A DNA stretch of 64,000 nucleotides from Bacteroidota bacterium. Its GTDB lineage: Bacteria; Bacteroidota; Ignavibacteria; Palsa-1295. The translations under genes and the position numbers were made by a program. Location of the stretch: assembly GCA_018266755.1 (NCBI GenBank), contig JAFDZW010000002.1:353166-417165 (forward strand), given 5' to 3'. This document shows positions 8,725-18,167 of this stretch, piece after piece. Each line of letters opens with the position of its first letter. Position 1 is the first letter of the stretch. The notes beneath the pieces were generated by a model that saw only the letters and a list, made by a program, of their open reading frames with translations, ran no database searches and was not told the DNA's origin.

Positions 8725-11700
8725 ATGCCCGAAACCGGCGAAACAACGGCCAATCAGCAACCGCAGGCGAACCCCGCCGTGCGGCCACCGTCGCGCTTCA
8801 AGCGCGCGATGCGCGTTGTGCGCCGCACGTTGCTCGTCCTGTTCCTCTTGGTGCTCGCCTTGCTCAGCAGTTTGCAGACCGGGCCGATGCGCGAATTTCT
8901 GAAAAACAAACTCGTTTCGATCGTCGAATCGAACACCAACGGAACCGTCTCCATCGGCGAGATCGGCGGCAATCTGATCACAGGCTTGTCCCTTTCGAAC
9001 GTGACGGTTCGATTGAAGTCGGACACGGCAGCGATCGCCCGCATTCACTTCCTTTCGGTTCGGTATTCGATCATCGATTACTTCGTCAGTAACTCGATTA
9101 CGATCCATTCGTTGCTTGTCGATGCTCCGGAGATCCGTTTCCACCGATCGTTCGGGGACTCGCTCTGGAATTACGAACGGTTTTTCAAACCGTCGGCACC
9201 TTCGACCAAGCCATCGCAGCCCTTCTCGCAAACCGTTCGCCTCGAGGCGCTGAGTGTCGCGGGCGGGTCGTTTCGTGTACTCGATGCGAACGATACCAGC
9301 CTAGTGCGTTTGTTACCCGACGGAAAGAAACGCTACATCCGCTGGAGCGATCTCGATGTCCGGGATATTGCACTCACACTCAGCGGACGCTATCAAGGCA
9401 GTGTGAAACAATATGTAAACCTCGAGCACCTGAGCTGCCGCGAAGCAAACGCGCCGTTCAATCTCTACCAACTGTCGTTGTCAGCATATCACGACGGAAA
9501 TATTACGGAAGTAAAGAACGTACGATTGCTGACCGATCATACCGAACTCAAGCTCGATGCCAGTCTCTCGCCGCTTGTGATGCTCAACGGTCAGCCGTAT
9601 GATTCGCTGCGCACGTCAGCGACACATGTGAAGCTCACAGCAGGTTCGATCGGTCAGGATGAACTTGCTCAATTCATCCCCGACATTTCCTTCCTCGCCG
9701 GAAGACCCAGTCTCGACTTCGAAGCAGAAGGTCCGTACGGAGCGCTCAAGATTCGTCGCGGTCGTCTCGGTCTCGGGCGTGGAAGCTTCATCACCTTCGG
9801 TGGTGAAGTCAAAAATCTCCACCAACCGGACAAGCTCTACCTTGATGTTGATGTGGCTGCACGCTCGCTTTCGGATAAGAGTATTCGGGATTATATCCCA
9901 GGACTCGGATTGCCCGACATGAAACGGTTCGGTACGATCGACATCGACCACATCGGCTTTGTCGGACGACCCGATAACTTCAAGACTGAACTCGCTGTGC
10001 GCACCACGCACGGCAATGTCAACGGGACGGCCGCTCTTAACCTGAGTATTCCATCACCGACATACGAAACACAGCTCACGACCACATCACTTGACCTCGC
10101 CCCGCTCTTGGGCGATTCCGTGCTTCGTAGTTCGCTTAATATGACGTTCGCAGCCAAAGGCAACGGATTCGACTTGAAAACGATGAGCACCACGTTTTCT
10201 GTCGAAAGTGCAACGCCATCTTCCTTCTACGGGCTCGATCTGACCAGCACACATCTCGTTGGTGCGATCGACCACGATGCGATCAATCTCGATCAGAGCA
10301 ATATTCATTTCGCCGATGGCTCTCATATCGACGCGAATTACTTGACGCTCGATCTTGCTCCAGCCACACCGACTTATGAATGCGATCTCTCGACGACCGA
10401 CATCCCGATCGGCCGCTTGGTACCAGTATTCCCTCATGCATCGACATTGAGTGCCAGTGCGACGATCGCGGGCGATCTCAAATCGGTGAACAGTACGACA
10501 GGAAGTATTCAGGCCGTTATTACGGGTATGCCGTACCGAGGCTCGACCCTTGCCCCGATATCGGTAAATACAACGATGCAGATCGATTCGGTAACCGGCG
10601 AACGTTCCGACGTCATCGCCAGCGATATTGCCGATCTGACCGTGCGCGGTAAATACGATATCGTGTCGATCGGCGGCGTGCTCGCAGAACGATTCGCTGC
10701 CTTCGCCGGGTCGATTCAACACATGCGCGATACGTCGAAGCATAACGGATCGATATCGCCGCATCCGGATTCTTCGTTCGCCCGCAACAGCGATTCGATT
10801 GCCTGCACCTACACACTCCACATGAAGGATATGCGGCCACTTACGCATTTTCTTCCGAATCTTACCTTGCTCGCCAAGGGACGTCTCGACGGCGCGGTTG
10901 CAGGCGACCCGCATGCCCTAATGAACGTATCGATGGCCGGAACGCTCGATCACTTCCTGATTGCGGATGCCGGCAGCGGAGCAGGGGCAGGCGTGCCGAA
11001 GATCAGCGTAAAAAAATTAGGAGTTCAAGTCGCCCTGCGCGGACTTGCACACAACGATGTCGACGTGCTGAACACACTTCAGGGTTCGCTTTCGTTGCAG
11101 TCCGATTCGGCATTACGAGTTGCAGATGTAGCAGTGTTCGCTCCGCACGTAACGCTCAAGCTCAGCGGTGAAGCAATGCAATATGTGATCGGCGGATCGC
11201 TCGAGGGAAAAACGGCGCTCGACGTTCGCGGCGCCGGTTCGATCGCCGGAGCAGAGAAGACATTCGGCATCGATTCGCTTCGATTGACATTCTCGGACGG
11301 GTTCGATTGGTTCAATGACGCCCCCTCTCGTGTTCACATCGATGAGCATGGCACATTGACACTGGATACGCTCCGGCTCTTCAAACCGGAACCGAGTTAC
11401 GATCCGGGCCATGTGTTCGCGCAAAAGCTGCAGCTTGGAATGCAATTGCGAGGCGATACGATCGCCTACGGTTTCGTGCACTCGTCGCTGCTTCGCCTGC
11501 CGGAGCTGCCTCGCTTCCTCTCATCATGGGTCGATGTATCGAGCCTCAGGCCGACACAAGGAAAACTAACGCGCCTGCTCTTTGATGTTTCCGGGACATT
11601 GGCACAGCCGAGAATGGCCCTTGATCTTGCCGCGCAGAATTTTGCCTATAATAATGTGACACTCGATAGCATGCGGGCAAACTTGTCGTACGGACTGGGT

Positions 11701-13545
11701 AACGTTCGAGGGAACATTGATGCTCATATTGACAGCAGCGCCTACGGTATCGGGAGCATGGCACGCGGCTTGGAGAGATGGATTCCTTCGGCAAAGAATA
11801 CGCTCAGTGTCGCGATCGACAGCATTCCGATGCTGCTCTCGTTTGCCGACTATCCCGAAAAGCGCACTGATAGCGCACGGATCGCTTCGGCGCCCACAAG
11901 CGTATCTGTCACGGCCCGGGATTTTGCAATCGATATGTTCGGACCGTTCATCCCCGTGCTTACACAGATCCACGGACTCGCCGACGCGACCATATCGCTT
12001 CACGGGAGCCTGACCTCTCCCACCATACAAGGTGAAGGGTATATCACGAAGGGATCCTTCCTCGTGCCCTTTACCAACATCCGATATCAAATGGGCGGCA
12101 GAGTGACGCTTGCCCATTTGGATCTGAATTTTGACGATGTGCGTGTCAGTAACTATCCCGTGGATCTCGAAGGAGGCCGCGCTTTTCTCAGCGGCGGATT
12201 TCACTTCCACGGATTCGACGTAGAGAACTTCGATCTGAAGCTTCGAACCGACGACCGTCTGCTCGTACTCAACGACGCATCGAAGGATGCGATGAAGACT
12301 ATCTACGGTCCGCTCATTGTTCGCTCGGGGAATACTCCACTCCATTTTTACGGGACGTTCGATGCTCCGCATCTGGATGGCGACCTGACGATCGCGCAGG
12401 CATACTTAACACTTCCACAATCATCGAATACGATTGCGCAGGTGGAATCGGAAGGCATTACCTATATCGAGGCGACAAAGCCGAAACCTCCTGCCGATAC
12501 GGCCAACATTCAACCATCCCCGCAACCTGAGAGCGCCGAAGATGCCGAAGCCAGGGAGTTCGAGCTTCGCAGCGCTCCGTCAGTTGCCGCCGATGCGACG
12601 GGAATCGAAGCGAATAAGAGTACTACTCAGCAGTCTGCGCCACAGTTATCGTTTATGGACAAGATGCTCTATGATATGAACATCATGATCCCGGGCGATT
12701 GCTGGCTCATCATCACCTTCCCACAAGCCTACGGGATCTTCGGCACCCAATTGAAGGCCGAGTTAAAATCCGACGGACCATTCCACTTCTATCGATACGA
12801 ACCGAAAGCCGACTATGGGTCCACCGGTACCCTCCGGCTGACCGAGCGCTCCAGCTATACCTTCATCAAGGAGTTTACTCCGGTGAAGGGTACCATGCAA
12901 TTTTATAAAGCCCTCGATAATCCGACGCTCGATCTGAGCGCCGAATATACCGGCTCCTATGGTCCGGGTGATATTCGTATCAGAATGCTTGTCGGCGGCA
13001 CCCGATACGACCCATCACTACGGTTCGAGTTGTGGCAAAAGAACCAGCAGGGTGAATACGTAAAGCGAACAGAACCCCAGGAACAGCAGCGGAATGAAAG
13101 CTTCTTTTTCCTGGCGACCGGCATGCTGCCAAACGATGCGAACGCGGCAAGCGCAGTATCGACATTGGGTTCGATCAAAGATAAATCAGGGTACAGCATC
13201 GGGTCGAGTTTCGTATCGTCAGCGCTGAACAATGCGATCGCCTCGACATCGTTGAAGGACTATATCCGATCGGCCCGCATCGAATTTGGCGCCAATAATG
13301 CTGTGAAAGTAAATGCAACGCTTAACGTGTACCGCGATATCGTGTTGCGTGGCGGTGTGTCGAACGCAGGCTTTGGTAATGCCTCTGACTTCTCACTCGA
13401 GATCCCATTCTCTACGTTTCTCACTTTCCAAGAAGCACAGAATATCGTATTTCAGGCTGAGGGACATATCAACTCGTCGATTCAATCGCTCGTTGCTCCA
13501 CCCGCCTATGTGGGGCGGTTCGGCTGGCGAATTCCGTTGAACTGA
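8725..13545 (+). CDS. tamB: TamB-like translocation/assembly and lipid-transfer protein (DUF490)
   Basis: The protein has 1606 residues. A single N-terminal membrane anchor (VVRRTLLVLFLLVLALLSSLQTG, about residues 31-53) is followed by KNKLVSIVESNTNGTVSIGEIGGNLITGLSLSNVTV, the classical AsmA/TamB start. The long middle is repetitive beta-sheet, predicted as a periplasm-spanning hydrophobic groove. The C-terminal domain has the DUF490/TamB hallmarks: GTLRLTERSSYTFIKEFTPVKGTMQFYKALDNPTLDLSAEY, a NESFFFLATGMLP block, and an amphipathic ending. TamB homologues bridge inner and outer membranes and act in phospholipid transfer or outer-membrane protein assembly. An insertion rich in Pro, Glu and Ala lies near residues 1250-1300. 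The response-regulator gene begins 1 bp after its stop codon. Confidence 0.92.
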   Translation: MPETGETTANQQPQANPAVRPPSRFKRAMRVVRRTLLVLFLLVLALLSSLQTGPMREFLKNKLVSIVESNTNGTVSIGEIGGNLITGLSLSNVTVRLKSDTAAIARIHFLSVRYSIIDYFVSNSITIHSLLVDAPEIRFHRSFGDSLWNYERFFKPSAPSTKPSQPFSQTVRLEALSVAGGSFRVLDANDTSLVRLLPDGKKRYIRWSDLDVRDIALTLSGRYQGSVKQYVNLEHLSCREANAPFNLYQLSLSAYHDGNITEVKNVRLLTDHTELKLDASLSPLVMLNGQPYDSLRTSATHVKLTAGSIGQDELAQFIPDISFLAGRPSLDFEAEGPYGALKIRRGRLGLGRGSFITFGGEVKNLHQPDKLYLDVDVAARSLSDKSIRDYIPGLGLPDMKRFGTIDIDHIGFVGRPDNFKTELAVRTTHGNVNGTAALNLSIPSPTYETQLTTTSLDLAPLLGDSVLRSSLNMTFAAKGNGFDLKTMSTTFSVESATPSSFYGLDLTSTHLVGAIDHDAINLDQSNIHFADGSHIDANYLTLDLAPATPTYECDLSTTDIPIGRLVPVFPHASTLSASATIAGDLKSVNSTTGSIQAVITGMPYRGSTLAPISVNTTMQIDSVTGERSDVIASDIADLTVRGKYDIVSIGGVLAERFAAFAGSIQHMRDTSKHNGSISPHPDSSFARNSDSIACTYTLHMKDMRPLTHFLPNLTLLAKGRLDGAVAGDPHALMNVSMAGTLDHFLIADAGSGAGAGVPKISVKKLGVQVALRGLAHNDVDVLNTLQGSLSLQSDSALRVADVAVFAPHVTLKLSGEAMQYVIGGSLEGKTALDVRGAGSIAGAEKTFGIDSLRLTFSDGFDWFNDAPSRVHIDEHGTLTLDTLRLFKPEPSYDPGHVFAQKLQLGMQLRGDTIAYGFVHSSLLRLPELPRFLSSWVDVSSLRPTQGKLTRLLFDVSGTLAQPRMALDLAAQNFAYNNVTLDSMRANLSYGLGNVRGNIDAHIDSSAYGIGSMARGLERWIPSAKNTLSVAIDSIPMLLSFADYPEKRTDSARIASAPTSVSVTARDFAIDMFGPFIPVLTQIHGLADATISLHGSLTSPTIQGEGYITKGSFLVPFTNIRYQMGGRVTLAHLDLNFDDVRVSNYPVDLEGGRAFLSGGFHFHGFDVENFDLKLRTDDRLLVLNDASKDAMKTIYGPLIVRSGNTPLHFYGTFDAPHLDGDLTIAQAYLTLPQSSNTIAQVESEGITYIEATKPKPPADTANIQPSPQPESAEDAEAREFELRSAPSVAADATGIEANKSTTQQSAPQLSFMDKMLYDMNIMIPGDCWLIITFPQAYGIFGTQLKAELKSDGPFHFYRYEPKADYGSTGTLRLTERSSYTFIKEFTPVKGTMQFYKALDNPTLDLSAEYTGSYGPGDIRIRMLVGGTRYDPSLRFELWQKNQQGEYVKRTEPQEQQRNESFFFLATGMLPNDANAASAVSTLGSIKDKSGYSIGSSFVSSALNNAIASTSLKDYIRSARIEFGANNAVKVNATLNVYRDIVLRGGVSNAGFGNASDFSLEIPFSTFLTFQEAQNIVFQAEGHINSSIQSLVAPPAYVGRFGWRIPLN

Positions 13546-13546
13546 C

Positions 13547-14233
13547 ATGGCACGTATATTGGTCATCGAGGACGAACCCAAAGTCGCGCAGTTCATCAAA
13601 CGCGGACTCACCGCAGAAGGCTTTCAGACCGATACGGCAGAAACTCCTTCGGCAGCGCTCCGACTGGCACAAACACAACCGTACGATGTGATCACCGTCG
13701 ATATACTCTTGCCGCAGACGAGCGGCTTCGACGTGATCCGGTCGTTGCGAGAGATTCAACCGAATGCAGGAGTATTGATCCTTTCGGCGCTCGATCAATT
13801 AGATGACAAATTGAAGGGATTCCGTGTAGGCGCCGACGATTACCTCCCCAAACCATTCGCCTTCGAAGAACTTGTAGCACGCATCGGCGCGCTGCTCCGG
13901 CGCCGCGAACCCGTACCGGCAGTACAAACAACATTGCAATATGCCGACCTCGAGATCAACCCTATCACACGCAGTGTGCGCCGGGGTTCTCGTGCGATCG
14001 AACTGACCAACACCGAGTTTCGGCTGCTCGAATATCTCATGCGTCATGCAGGCTCACCGTGTACCCGGACACAGCTTGCCGCCGATGTTTGGAATGAACA
14101 CTTTGATCGCGAGACGAATATCGTCGACGTCTATATGATGTATCTGCGCAAGAAAGTCGATGGGCCGTCCGAACATCCATTGATTCAGACGGTTCGCGGC
14201 GTCGGGTACGTCCTCCGATTGAGCGAGCGATGA
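13547..14233 (+). CDS. OmpR-family response regulator
   Basis: The protein has 228 residues. The receiver domain has the acidic pair (VIEDEPKVAQF), the phospho-acceptor Asp in YDVITVDILLPQTSGFDVI, the Thr/Ser position (VLILSALD) and the Lys of YLPKPF. The winged-helix C-terminus (ITRSVRRGSRAIELTNTEFRLLEYLMRHAGSPCTR, then NIVDVYMMYLRKKVD and IQTVRGVGYVLR) is OmpR/PhoB type. The gene starts 1 bp after tamB and its stop overlaps the kinase start (ATGA), so the pair, and possibly tamB, are co-transcribed. Confidence 0.95.
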   Translation: MARILVIEDEPKVAQFIKRGLTAEGFQTDTAETPSAALRLAQTQPYDVITVDILLPQTSGFDVIRSLREIQPNAGVLILSALDQLDDKLKGFRVGADDYLPKPFAFEELVARIGALLRRREPVPAVQTTLQYADLEINPITRSVRRGSRAIELTNTEFRLLEYLMRHAGSPCTRTQLAADVWNEHFDRETNIVDVYMMYLRKKVDGPSEHPLIQTVRGVGYVLRLSER

Positions 14234-15627
14234 GAACCAAGCAGCCGATCAGCTTTCGCCTTCGCACCGGGCTCTTCATTGCCGCCGCATTCACGGTGTT
14301 ACTCTCGGTATTCTTTATTGCCAGCTATCTTTCGATCGAACGGACCCTTGTAGTCCGTAGTGACGCTGAGGTAACGGCCGCACTCGATGCGATCCTTTCG
14401 GCACTGCACGAGCCGCCGACGCAGGCCGTGTTCGATTCCCTCTATCGAAGTCATAGTACGACCGGTGAATCGGCCATCGCGATCTCGTTGCGTCATTCTG
14501 ATGGAAGCCATACCGGGATTCTTGCGCGGGGTCCGTCGCATGCAGTTGCGATCCTCGATTCGGTTCATCTTTCGCTGCTCGATCCTCCACAGATTGTTCA
14601 CGGATTTGAACACAGTTATAGAATTATCTCACGTGTAGCCCGTCCGCATGCACTGGTCGGTGCGATAGATATGCTGCCACTCGACGAGGTGCAGGATACG
14701 ATGATCAGTCAGTTTCTGTTTTTGCTTGGTGTGGGTGTGATCGTGTCGTTTGTGATCGGGATGATCACAGCGAATCTTGCCCTGAAACCATTAAAGGTAT
14801 TGATTTCATCTGCATTTAGGATCCGTTCGCACTCGCAACAACATGACGCACTCCCGACCGACACCCGGACAGCCGAGATCAACGAGCTTGCATCGCTGAT
14901 CAACGATGTACTTGCCGAACGCAATCGCAATATCGAAGCACTCCGTACCTTTACGGCTGATGCAGCACACGAACTGCGAACCCCGCTGACCATCCTCAAA
15001 GGTGAAATGGAAGTCGATCTTCGGACGAAAGAATTTACGCTAAGTGATCGGGCCGCCATCGAAAGTAACCTTGAAGAAGTAGCCCGATTGATTCGGATCG
15101 TCGAAGACCTGCTGACGCTTGCACGCCTTGATCGCGATACGCATACGCAGGACCACGCATCGTCGCCATGGTCGCCGAATGAATTACTCGACGAGACACT
15201 CGGCCGGTTTGTACTTGTCGCAGACGAGAAGCGACTGGCCGTCGTCCGCGATCTGCAATCGACACACAATTGCACGATCCATCGCGAAGACGTCCGGACG
15301 ATCGTAGCAAACTTGATCGATAACGCAATCCGCTATACGCCGGAAGGAGGCTCGCTCACGGTACGATCGTTCGATGCACCCGACGGTAGTTCCGTCATCG
15401 AGATCAGCGATACCGGCATCGGGATTGCTGCCTCGGATCTTCCGTATATCTTCGATCGGTTTTGGCGTGCGGACCGTGCACGTACCCGCTCCGCCGGGGG
15501 CACCGGATTGGGACTGACCATTGCGAAACGCCTTGCAGACCTGCATCACATCGCCCTCGAAGTCGAGAGCGAAAGTGGCCGGGGCACTATCGTACGGTGC
15601 CGGATCCCGACGAATCGGCGGCCATAA
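14230..15627 (+). CDS. sensor histidine kinase of an OmpR-type two-component system
   Basis: The protein has 465 residues. Two membrane helices (about 17-37, and FLFLLGVGVIVSFVIGMITANLAL near 165-187) flank a periplasmic sensor of about 120 residues. A HAMP-like linker (LKPLKVLISSAFRIRS) leads to the H-box FTADAAHELRTPLTILKGEME, whose His is the autophosphorylation site. The ATPase part has the N-box (NLIDNAIRYTPEGG), G1 (DTGIGI), F (YIFDRFWRA) and G2 (GGTGLGLTIAKRL). The signal is unknown; heavy-metal and envelope-stress kinases share this layout. It overlaps its regulator gene by 4 bp. Confidence 0.95.
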   Translation: MRTKQPISFRLRTGLFIAAAFTVLLSVFFIASYLSIERTLVVRSDAEVTAALDAILSALHEPPTQAVFDSLYRSHSTTGESAIAISLRHSDGSHTGILARGPSHAVAILDSVHLSLLDPPQIVHGFEHSYRIISRVARPHALVGAIDMLPLDEVQDTMISQFLFLLGVGVIVSFVIGMITANLALKPLKVLISSAFRIRSHSQQHDALPTDTRTAEINELASLINDVLAERNRNIEALRTFTADAAHELRTPLTILKGEMEVDLRTKEFTLSDRAAIESNLEEVARLIRIVEDLLTLARLDRDTHTQDHASSPWSPNELLDETLGRFVLVADEKRLAVVRDLQSTHNCTIHREDVRTIVANLIDNAIRYTPEGGSLTVRSFDAPDGSSVIEISDTGIGIAASDLPYIFDRFWRADRARTRSAGGTGLGLTIAKRLADLHHIALEVESESGRGTIVRCRIPTNRRP

Positions 15628-15669
15628 TTTATTGTGGAACTAAGCGAGCGCGAAAATCATTTTCGACTC

Positions 15670-15742
15670 GCTTCCTTAGCTCAGTTGGTAGAGCAACTGA
15701 CTCTTAATCAGTGGGTCGACGGTTCGAGTCCGTCAGGAAGCA
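15670..15742 (+). tRNA. tRNA-Lys (anticodon CTT)
   Basis: The 73-nt cloverleaf has an acceptor stem GCTTCCT/AGGAAGC with discriminator A, D-arm AGCTCAGTTGGTAGAGC, anticodon stem ACTGA/TCAGT around loop CTCTTAA (anticodon CTT), and T-arm with GGTTCGAGTCC. CCA is not encoded. The 3' 42 bases, from the anticodon loop onward, are the attachment site of the island that follows. The tRNA stays intact because the integrating element re-supplied the 3' end. Confidence 0.97.
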
Positions 15743-15743
15743 C
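15701..15743 (+). repeat. left attachment-site repeat (within tRNA-Lys)
   Basis: This is the left copy of the 43-bp direct repeat. It runs from CTCTTAATCA of the anticodon loop to the C after the discriminator base. Flanking bases differ from the right copy on both sides (ACTGA before versus CATTTT; TACC after versus CCCC), so the identity block is sharply bounded. It is the crossover region used by the island integrase. Confidence 0.93.
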
Positions 15744-15773
15744 TACCAAAATCGCAGTACAAAATGCTGCATA

Positions 15774-15807
15774 AGCCCGTTACAACCCGCGTCGTAACGG
15801 GCTTTTT
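15774..15807 (+). terminator. intrinsic terminator downstream of tRNA-Lys, supplied by the island
   Basis: A perfect 10-bp stem AGCCCGTTAC/GTAACGGGCT with a 10-nt loop is followed by TTTTT. It lies inside the island, 31 bp past the tRNA, so the element restores transcription termination for the tRNA it interrupts. The presumed original terminator is now 37 kb away, after the right repeat at 52705-52733. Confidence 0.85.
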
Positions 15808-15864
15808 CGTATGCAGTTACAAAAACACTCTTAGCACACTCGCCGTTTCTTGGTAGAGGATGTC

Positions 15865-15941
15865 TGAGAACTCGGAGAAGGTCTCACTACCCCCGAACCC
15901 CCCATTTCAGTTCTCATTTCGAGTTCTCATACGGTTCTCAT
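15865..15941 (+). repeat. GTTCTCAT repeats, probable recombinase arm-type or excisionase sites (left)
   Basis: GTTCTCAT occurs at 15910-15917, 15923-15930 and 15934-15941 in the same orientation, and an inverted GTTCTCA lies at 15865-15871. The same octamer recurs inside the right end of the island. Clustered short repeats 120-240 bp from the crossover core are what arm-type binding sites of a tyrosine recombinase or excisionase sites look like. The assignment is inference; the repeats themselves are plain in the sequence. Confidence 0.6.
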
Positions 15942-16028
15942 TCGACGGCCAGTATCGGGTAGAACGAGATTGGGGATCTATCACGAAATCAGCGCTATAT
16001 ATATGGAGTACGAGCAGATGGTACTCTG

Positions 16029-16820
16029 TCACTGACTCGGTTGCACCGGGGACCGTAACGTCGATGATTCACCAGTGGAGTGGATCATTAAATGGTCCAG
16101 ATTACTCCGAATCTTTGTAACCATTGTTTCGAGCTCTATGCCGTATAACGTCGCGAGTTGGCTGACGGTAGTTGCGAGTGACGTTCGCTGAGAGAAAACC
16201 GACTGATCGAATGTGAAAGGGGCATCGGTTTCTGTAAGAATACGATCAATTGGAACAACTTCAAGAATTCGCTTACCTCTCGCGGAATTCAGCATCCGAT
16301 GATTTACGGAAAAGAAGTAGCCGTGCTCGATAGCGGAAGCAGCCACAGAGGCAGGCCCTGAATACCAATGTAGTACAACACGAGAATCCGTGTCAGCAAG
16401 GTGGTTGTGCAATGTTTGAATCGCCTCCCTTTCGGCCCCGCGGGTGTGGACAGAGAGAATCTTGGAGCGTCCCTTCGCAATCATGGCGAGGATTTGATCG
16501 AAAACTTCACGTTGACGGGGAAGAGAACCAACACTCTGGGGTGATCCGTCAAGACCAATTTCTCCAACCCATCCGGTCTGAGAAAGAAGAGATGCAAATT
16601 TGTCAAGCTGTCCCCCGAACTGGTCAACAAGTTGTGGATGCATACCCAACGCTACAGAAACGTTTGTGAATTTCGAGAAAAGTGCTCTGTTAGGCTCATA
16701 GAGATATGGTGCATTTGTAACAGCAATATATTGAACATTCGGGGAAATCATGGATGCAGCATCGAGTTCAATGCCCTTCAGGAGATCCAGGTGACAATGT
16801 GTGTCACAAAATTCCATCAT
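16029..16820 (-). CDS. qatD: QatD: TatD-like metal-dependent nuclease of the Qat defence system
   Basis: The 263-residue TatD/amidohydrolase-fold protein has metal ligands in order: FCDTHCHLDLL near the N-terminus, WVGEIGLDG, LSVHTRGAERE, VVLHWYSG and LTETDAPF. TatD proteins are metal-dependent DNases. Here the gene is the last of a four-gene operon with the Qat order (ATPase, QatB, QueC-like, TatD-like), so the role is anti-phage defence rather than housekeeping DNA repair. Its start overlaps the end of qatC by 4 bp. It lies closest to the left attachment site. Confidence 0.9.
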   Translation of the reverse strand: MMEFCDTHCHLDLLKGIELDAASMISPNVQYIAVTNAPYLYEPNRALFSKFTNVSVALGMHPQLVDQFGGQLDKFASLLSQTGWVGEIGLDGSPQSVGSLPRQREVFDQILAMIAKGRSKILSVHTRGAEREAIQTLHNHLADTDSRVVLHWYSGPASVAASAIEHGYFFSVNHRMLNSARGKRILEVVPIDRILTETDAPFTFDQSVFSQRTSLATTVSQLATLYGIELETMVTKIRSNLDHLMIHSTGESSTLRSPVQPSQ

Positions 16821-18160
16821 TTTTTGAAAGTGACATTCTGCAGTAAGGTCGATACTTCGGCCAACCCTCTGGTGTATACCTGCACGTATTGAGTCACATC
16901 TGAGTCAAGTGGGCCAGTATTTCGCACTGAGACCTCAACATAGTTCGGGTCTCTTTTGGCGCGTGATTGCATGTAGTGAAATGCAAATGCATCTTTGCCC
17001 TCCGCCCCTGTTATGTCTAAACTGTGACTTGACAAATCCACGCGCATTTGCGCCGGGTCAGGGATGCCAGAGCATAGGTATGCAGCTTGCCGGATAATAC
17101 ACGGCACACAATAGCCACAATGAATATTCCCTTTGCCATGGTACCGAGCGTTTGGATGACTGCATGACATTGTAACCGCATTTCTGATCAGTGCAGGATT
17201 TGTGCATCCGCTGATCATCTCGCCCTTCGTTTTGAATTGGTATGGATTGAGTAGAGAAACTCCCAGTCGTAAATGGGAGAACAATGTACTCATCAAACCC
17301 ATATAGTAAGGGTGGGTCGTTCTCGTGCTGTGTGAACCAATGCGAAGAGGAGTAAGAGGAAGGTTTAGGCTGATCATTCCGTTCTCAGGCACTACTAAGG
17401 TTGAGGCATTCGAGATAGACGAGGCGCACAGAGCGCCGAGAGATAGGAACAGGAATGACCTGCCTCGCTCTGTATGATCTTCGCTCGAAGACAAGCCCTT
17501 CTTGGGTATCCCGACGTATCCATTGATTCTCGCGGGCACCAAATTCGGGTAAGCTGTTTTCAACGCGTGATGACACTGCGATTGATAGGTAGATACATCT
17601 GCGCTCTTCGAATGCCCAACCAGGATCGGTCGAATTCCACGGTCGAGAAGTTCCACAGCACCTATGAAGCTGTCCAAGCCACCCGAGAATAAGCAGACGG
17701 TGTCCGTAGCATAAGGAATTGTGTATTTCCTCTTTCTGCCGGCTGGAGGCAGGTACAGGTCCTGCCCAGTGCGCTGTCGAAATTCAATCGACCAAATGTC
17801 CCCAGTCAAGAATCGGAAGATTCGTTCCAATAATTGGGATCCACCTTGCCAAAGAGTTAGGTCGCGAACAGGCACCTCGAGTCGAAAGACCCGTGTCCAT
17901 CCGTCCTCACCATACTGTTTGCGGTCTACCCTAGTGTCCGCGGCAGCCATCGTGCAGGCGAGCACGAACAAGTCCATTGAGGTCTCTGATGGCTTCAATC
18001 CCAATCTAGTAATTGACTCGATGATCGTGTCCATCCGGACACAAGCAGACCCCTGGTGTCCAAAAAAGCTGAGAGTTGCACAGTTGTCATCGATCGATCG
18101 GGCAGTACTTGCAATGCTGTCGTTGGCGCCAACTGCAGCCCGGAAAGTGAAAGTGGCCAT
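16817..18160 (-). CDS. qatC: QatC: QueC-like PP-loop protein of the Qat defence system
   Basis: The protein has 447 residues. The pyrophosphatase-type nucleotide-binding loop SGGLDS is at residues 159-164, preceded by TDTVCLF. Cys333, Cys348, Cys351 and Cys354 (MSCSH...HCGYCVPC) match the zinc-binding cluster of QueC, the 7-cyano-7-deazaguanine synthase. About 150 N-terminal residues are not present in housekeeping QueC, which is only about 230 residues long; this extension is typical of QatC. The chemistry of QatC in defence is not established, though a deazaguanine-type or other ATP-driven modification is suspected. It starts 7 bp after qatB and overlaps qatD by 4 bp. Confidence 0.92.
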   Translation of the reverse strand: MATFTFRAAVGANDSIASTARSIDDNCATLSFFGHQGSACVRMDTIIESITRLGLKPSETSMDLFVLACTMAAADTRVDRKQYGEDGWTRVFRLEVPVRDLTLWQGGSQLLERIFRFLTGDIWSIEFRQRTGQDLYLPPAGRKRKYTIPYATDTVCLFSGGLDSFIGAVELLDRGIRPILVGHSKSADVSTYQSQCHHALKTAYPNLVPARINGYVGIPKKGLSSSEDHTERGRSFLFLSLGALCASSISNASTLVVPENGMISLNLPLTPLRIGSHSTRTTHPYYMGLMSTLFSHLRLGVSLLNPYQFKTKGEMISGCTNPALIRNAVTMSCSHPNARYHGKGNIHCGYCVPCIIRQAAYLCSGIPDPAQMRVDLSSHSLDITGAEGKDAFAFHYMQSRAKRDPNYVEVSVRNTGPLDSDVTQYVQVYTRGLAEVSTLLQNVTFKK

Positions 18161-18167
18161 AGCAGAT

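Noticed and set aside
10087-12372. Long minus-strand frames (about 270 residues each) under tamB
   Set aside because: The plus-strand tamB frame is continuous with recognised N- and C-terminal domains; the opposite frames show Arg/Cys-rich shadow composition.
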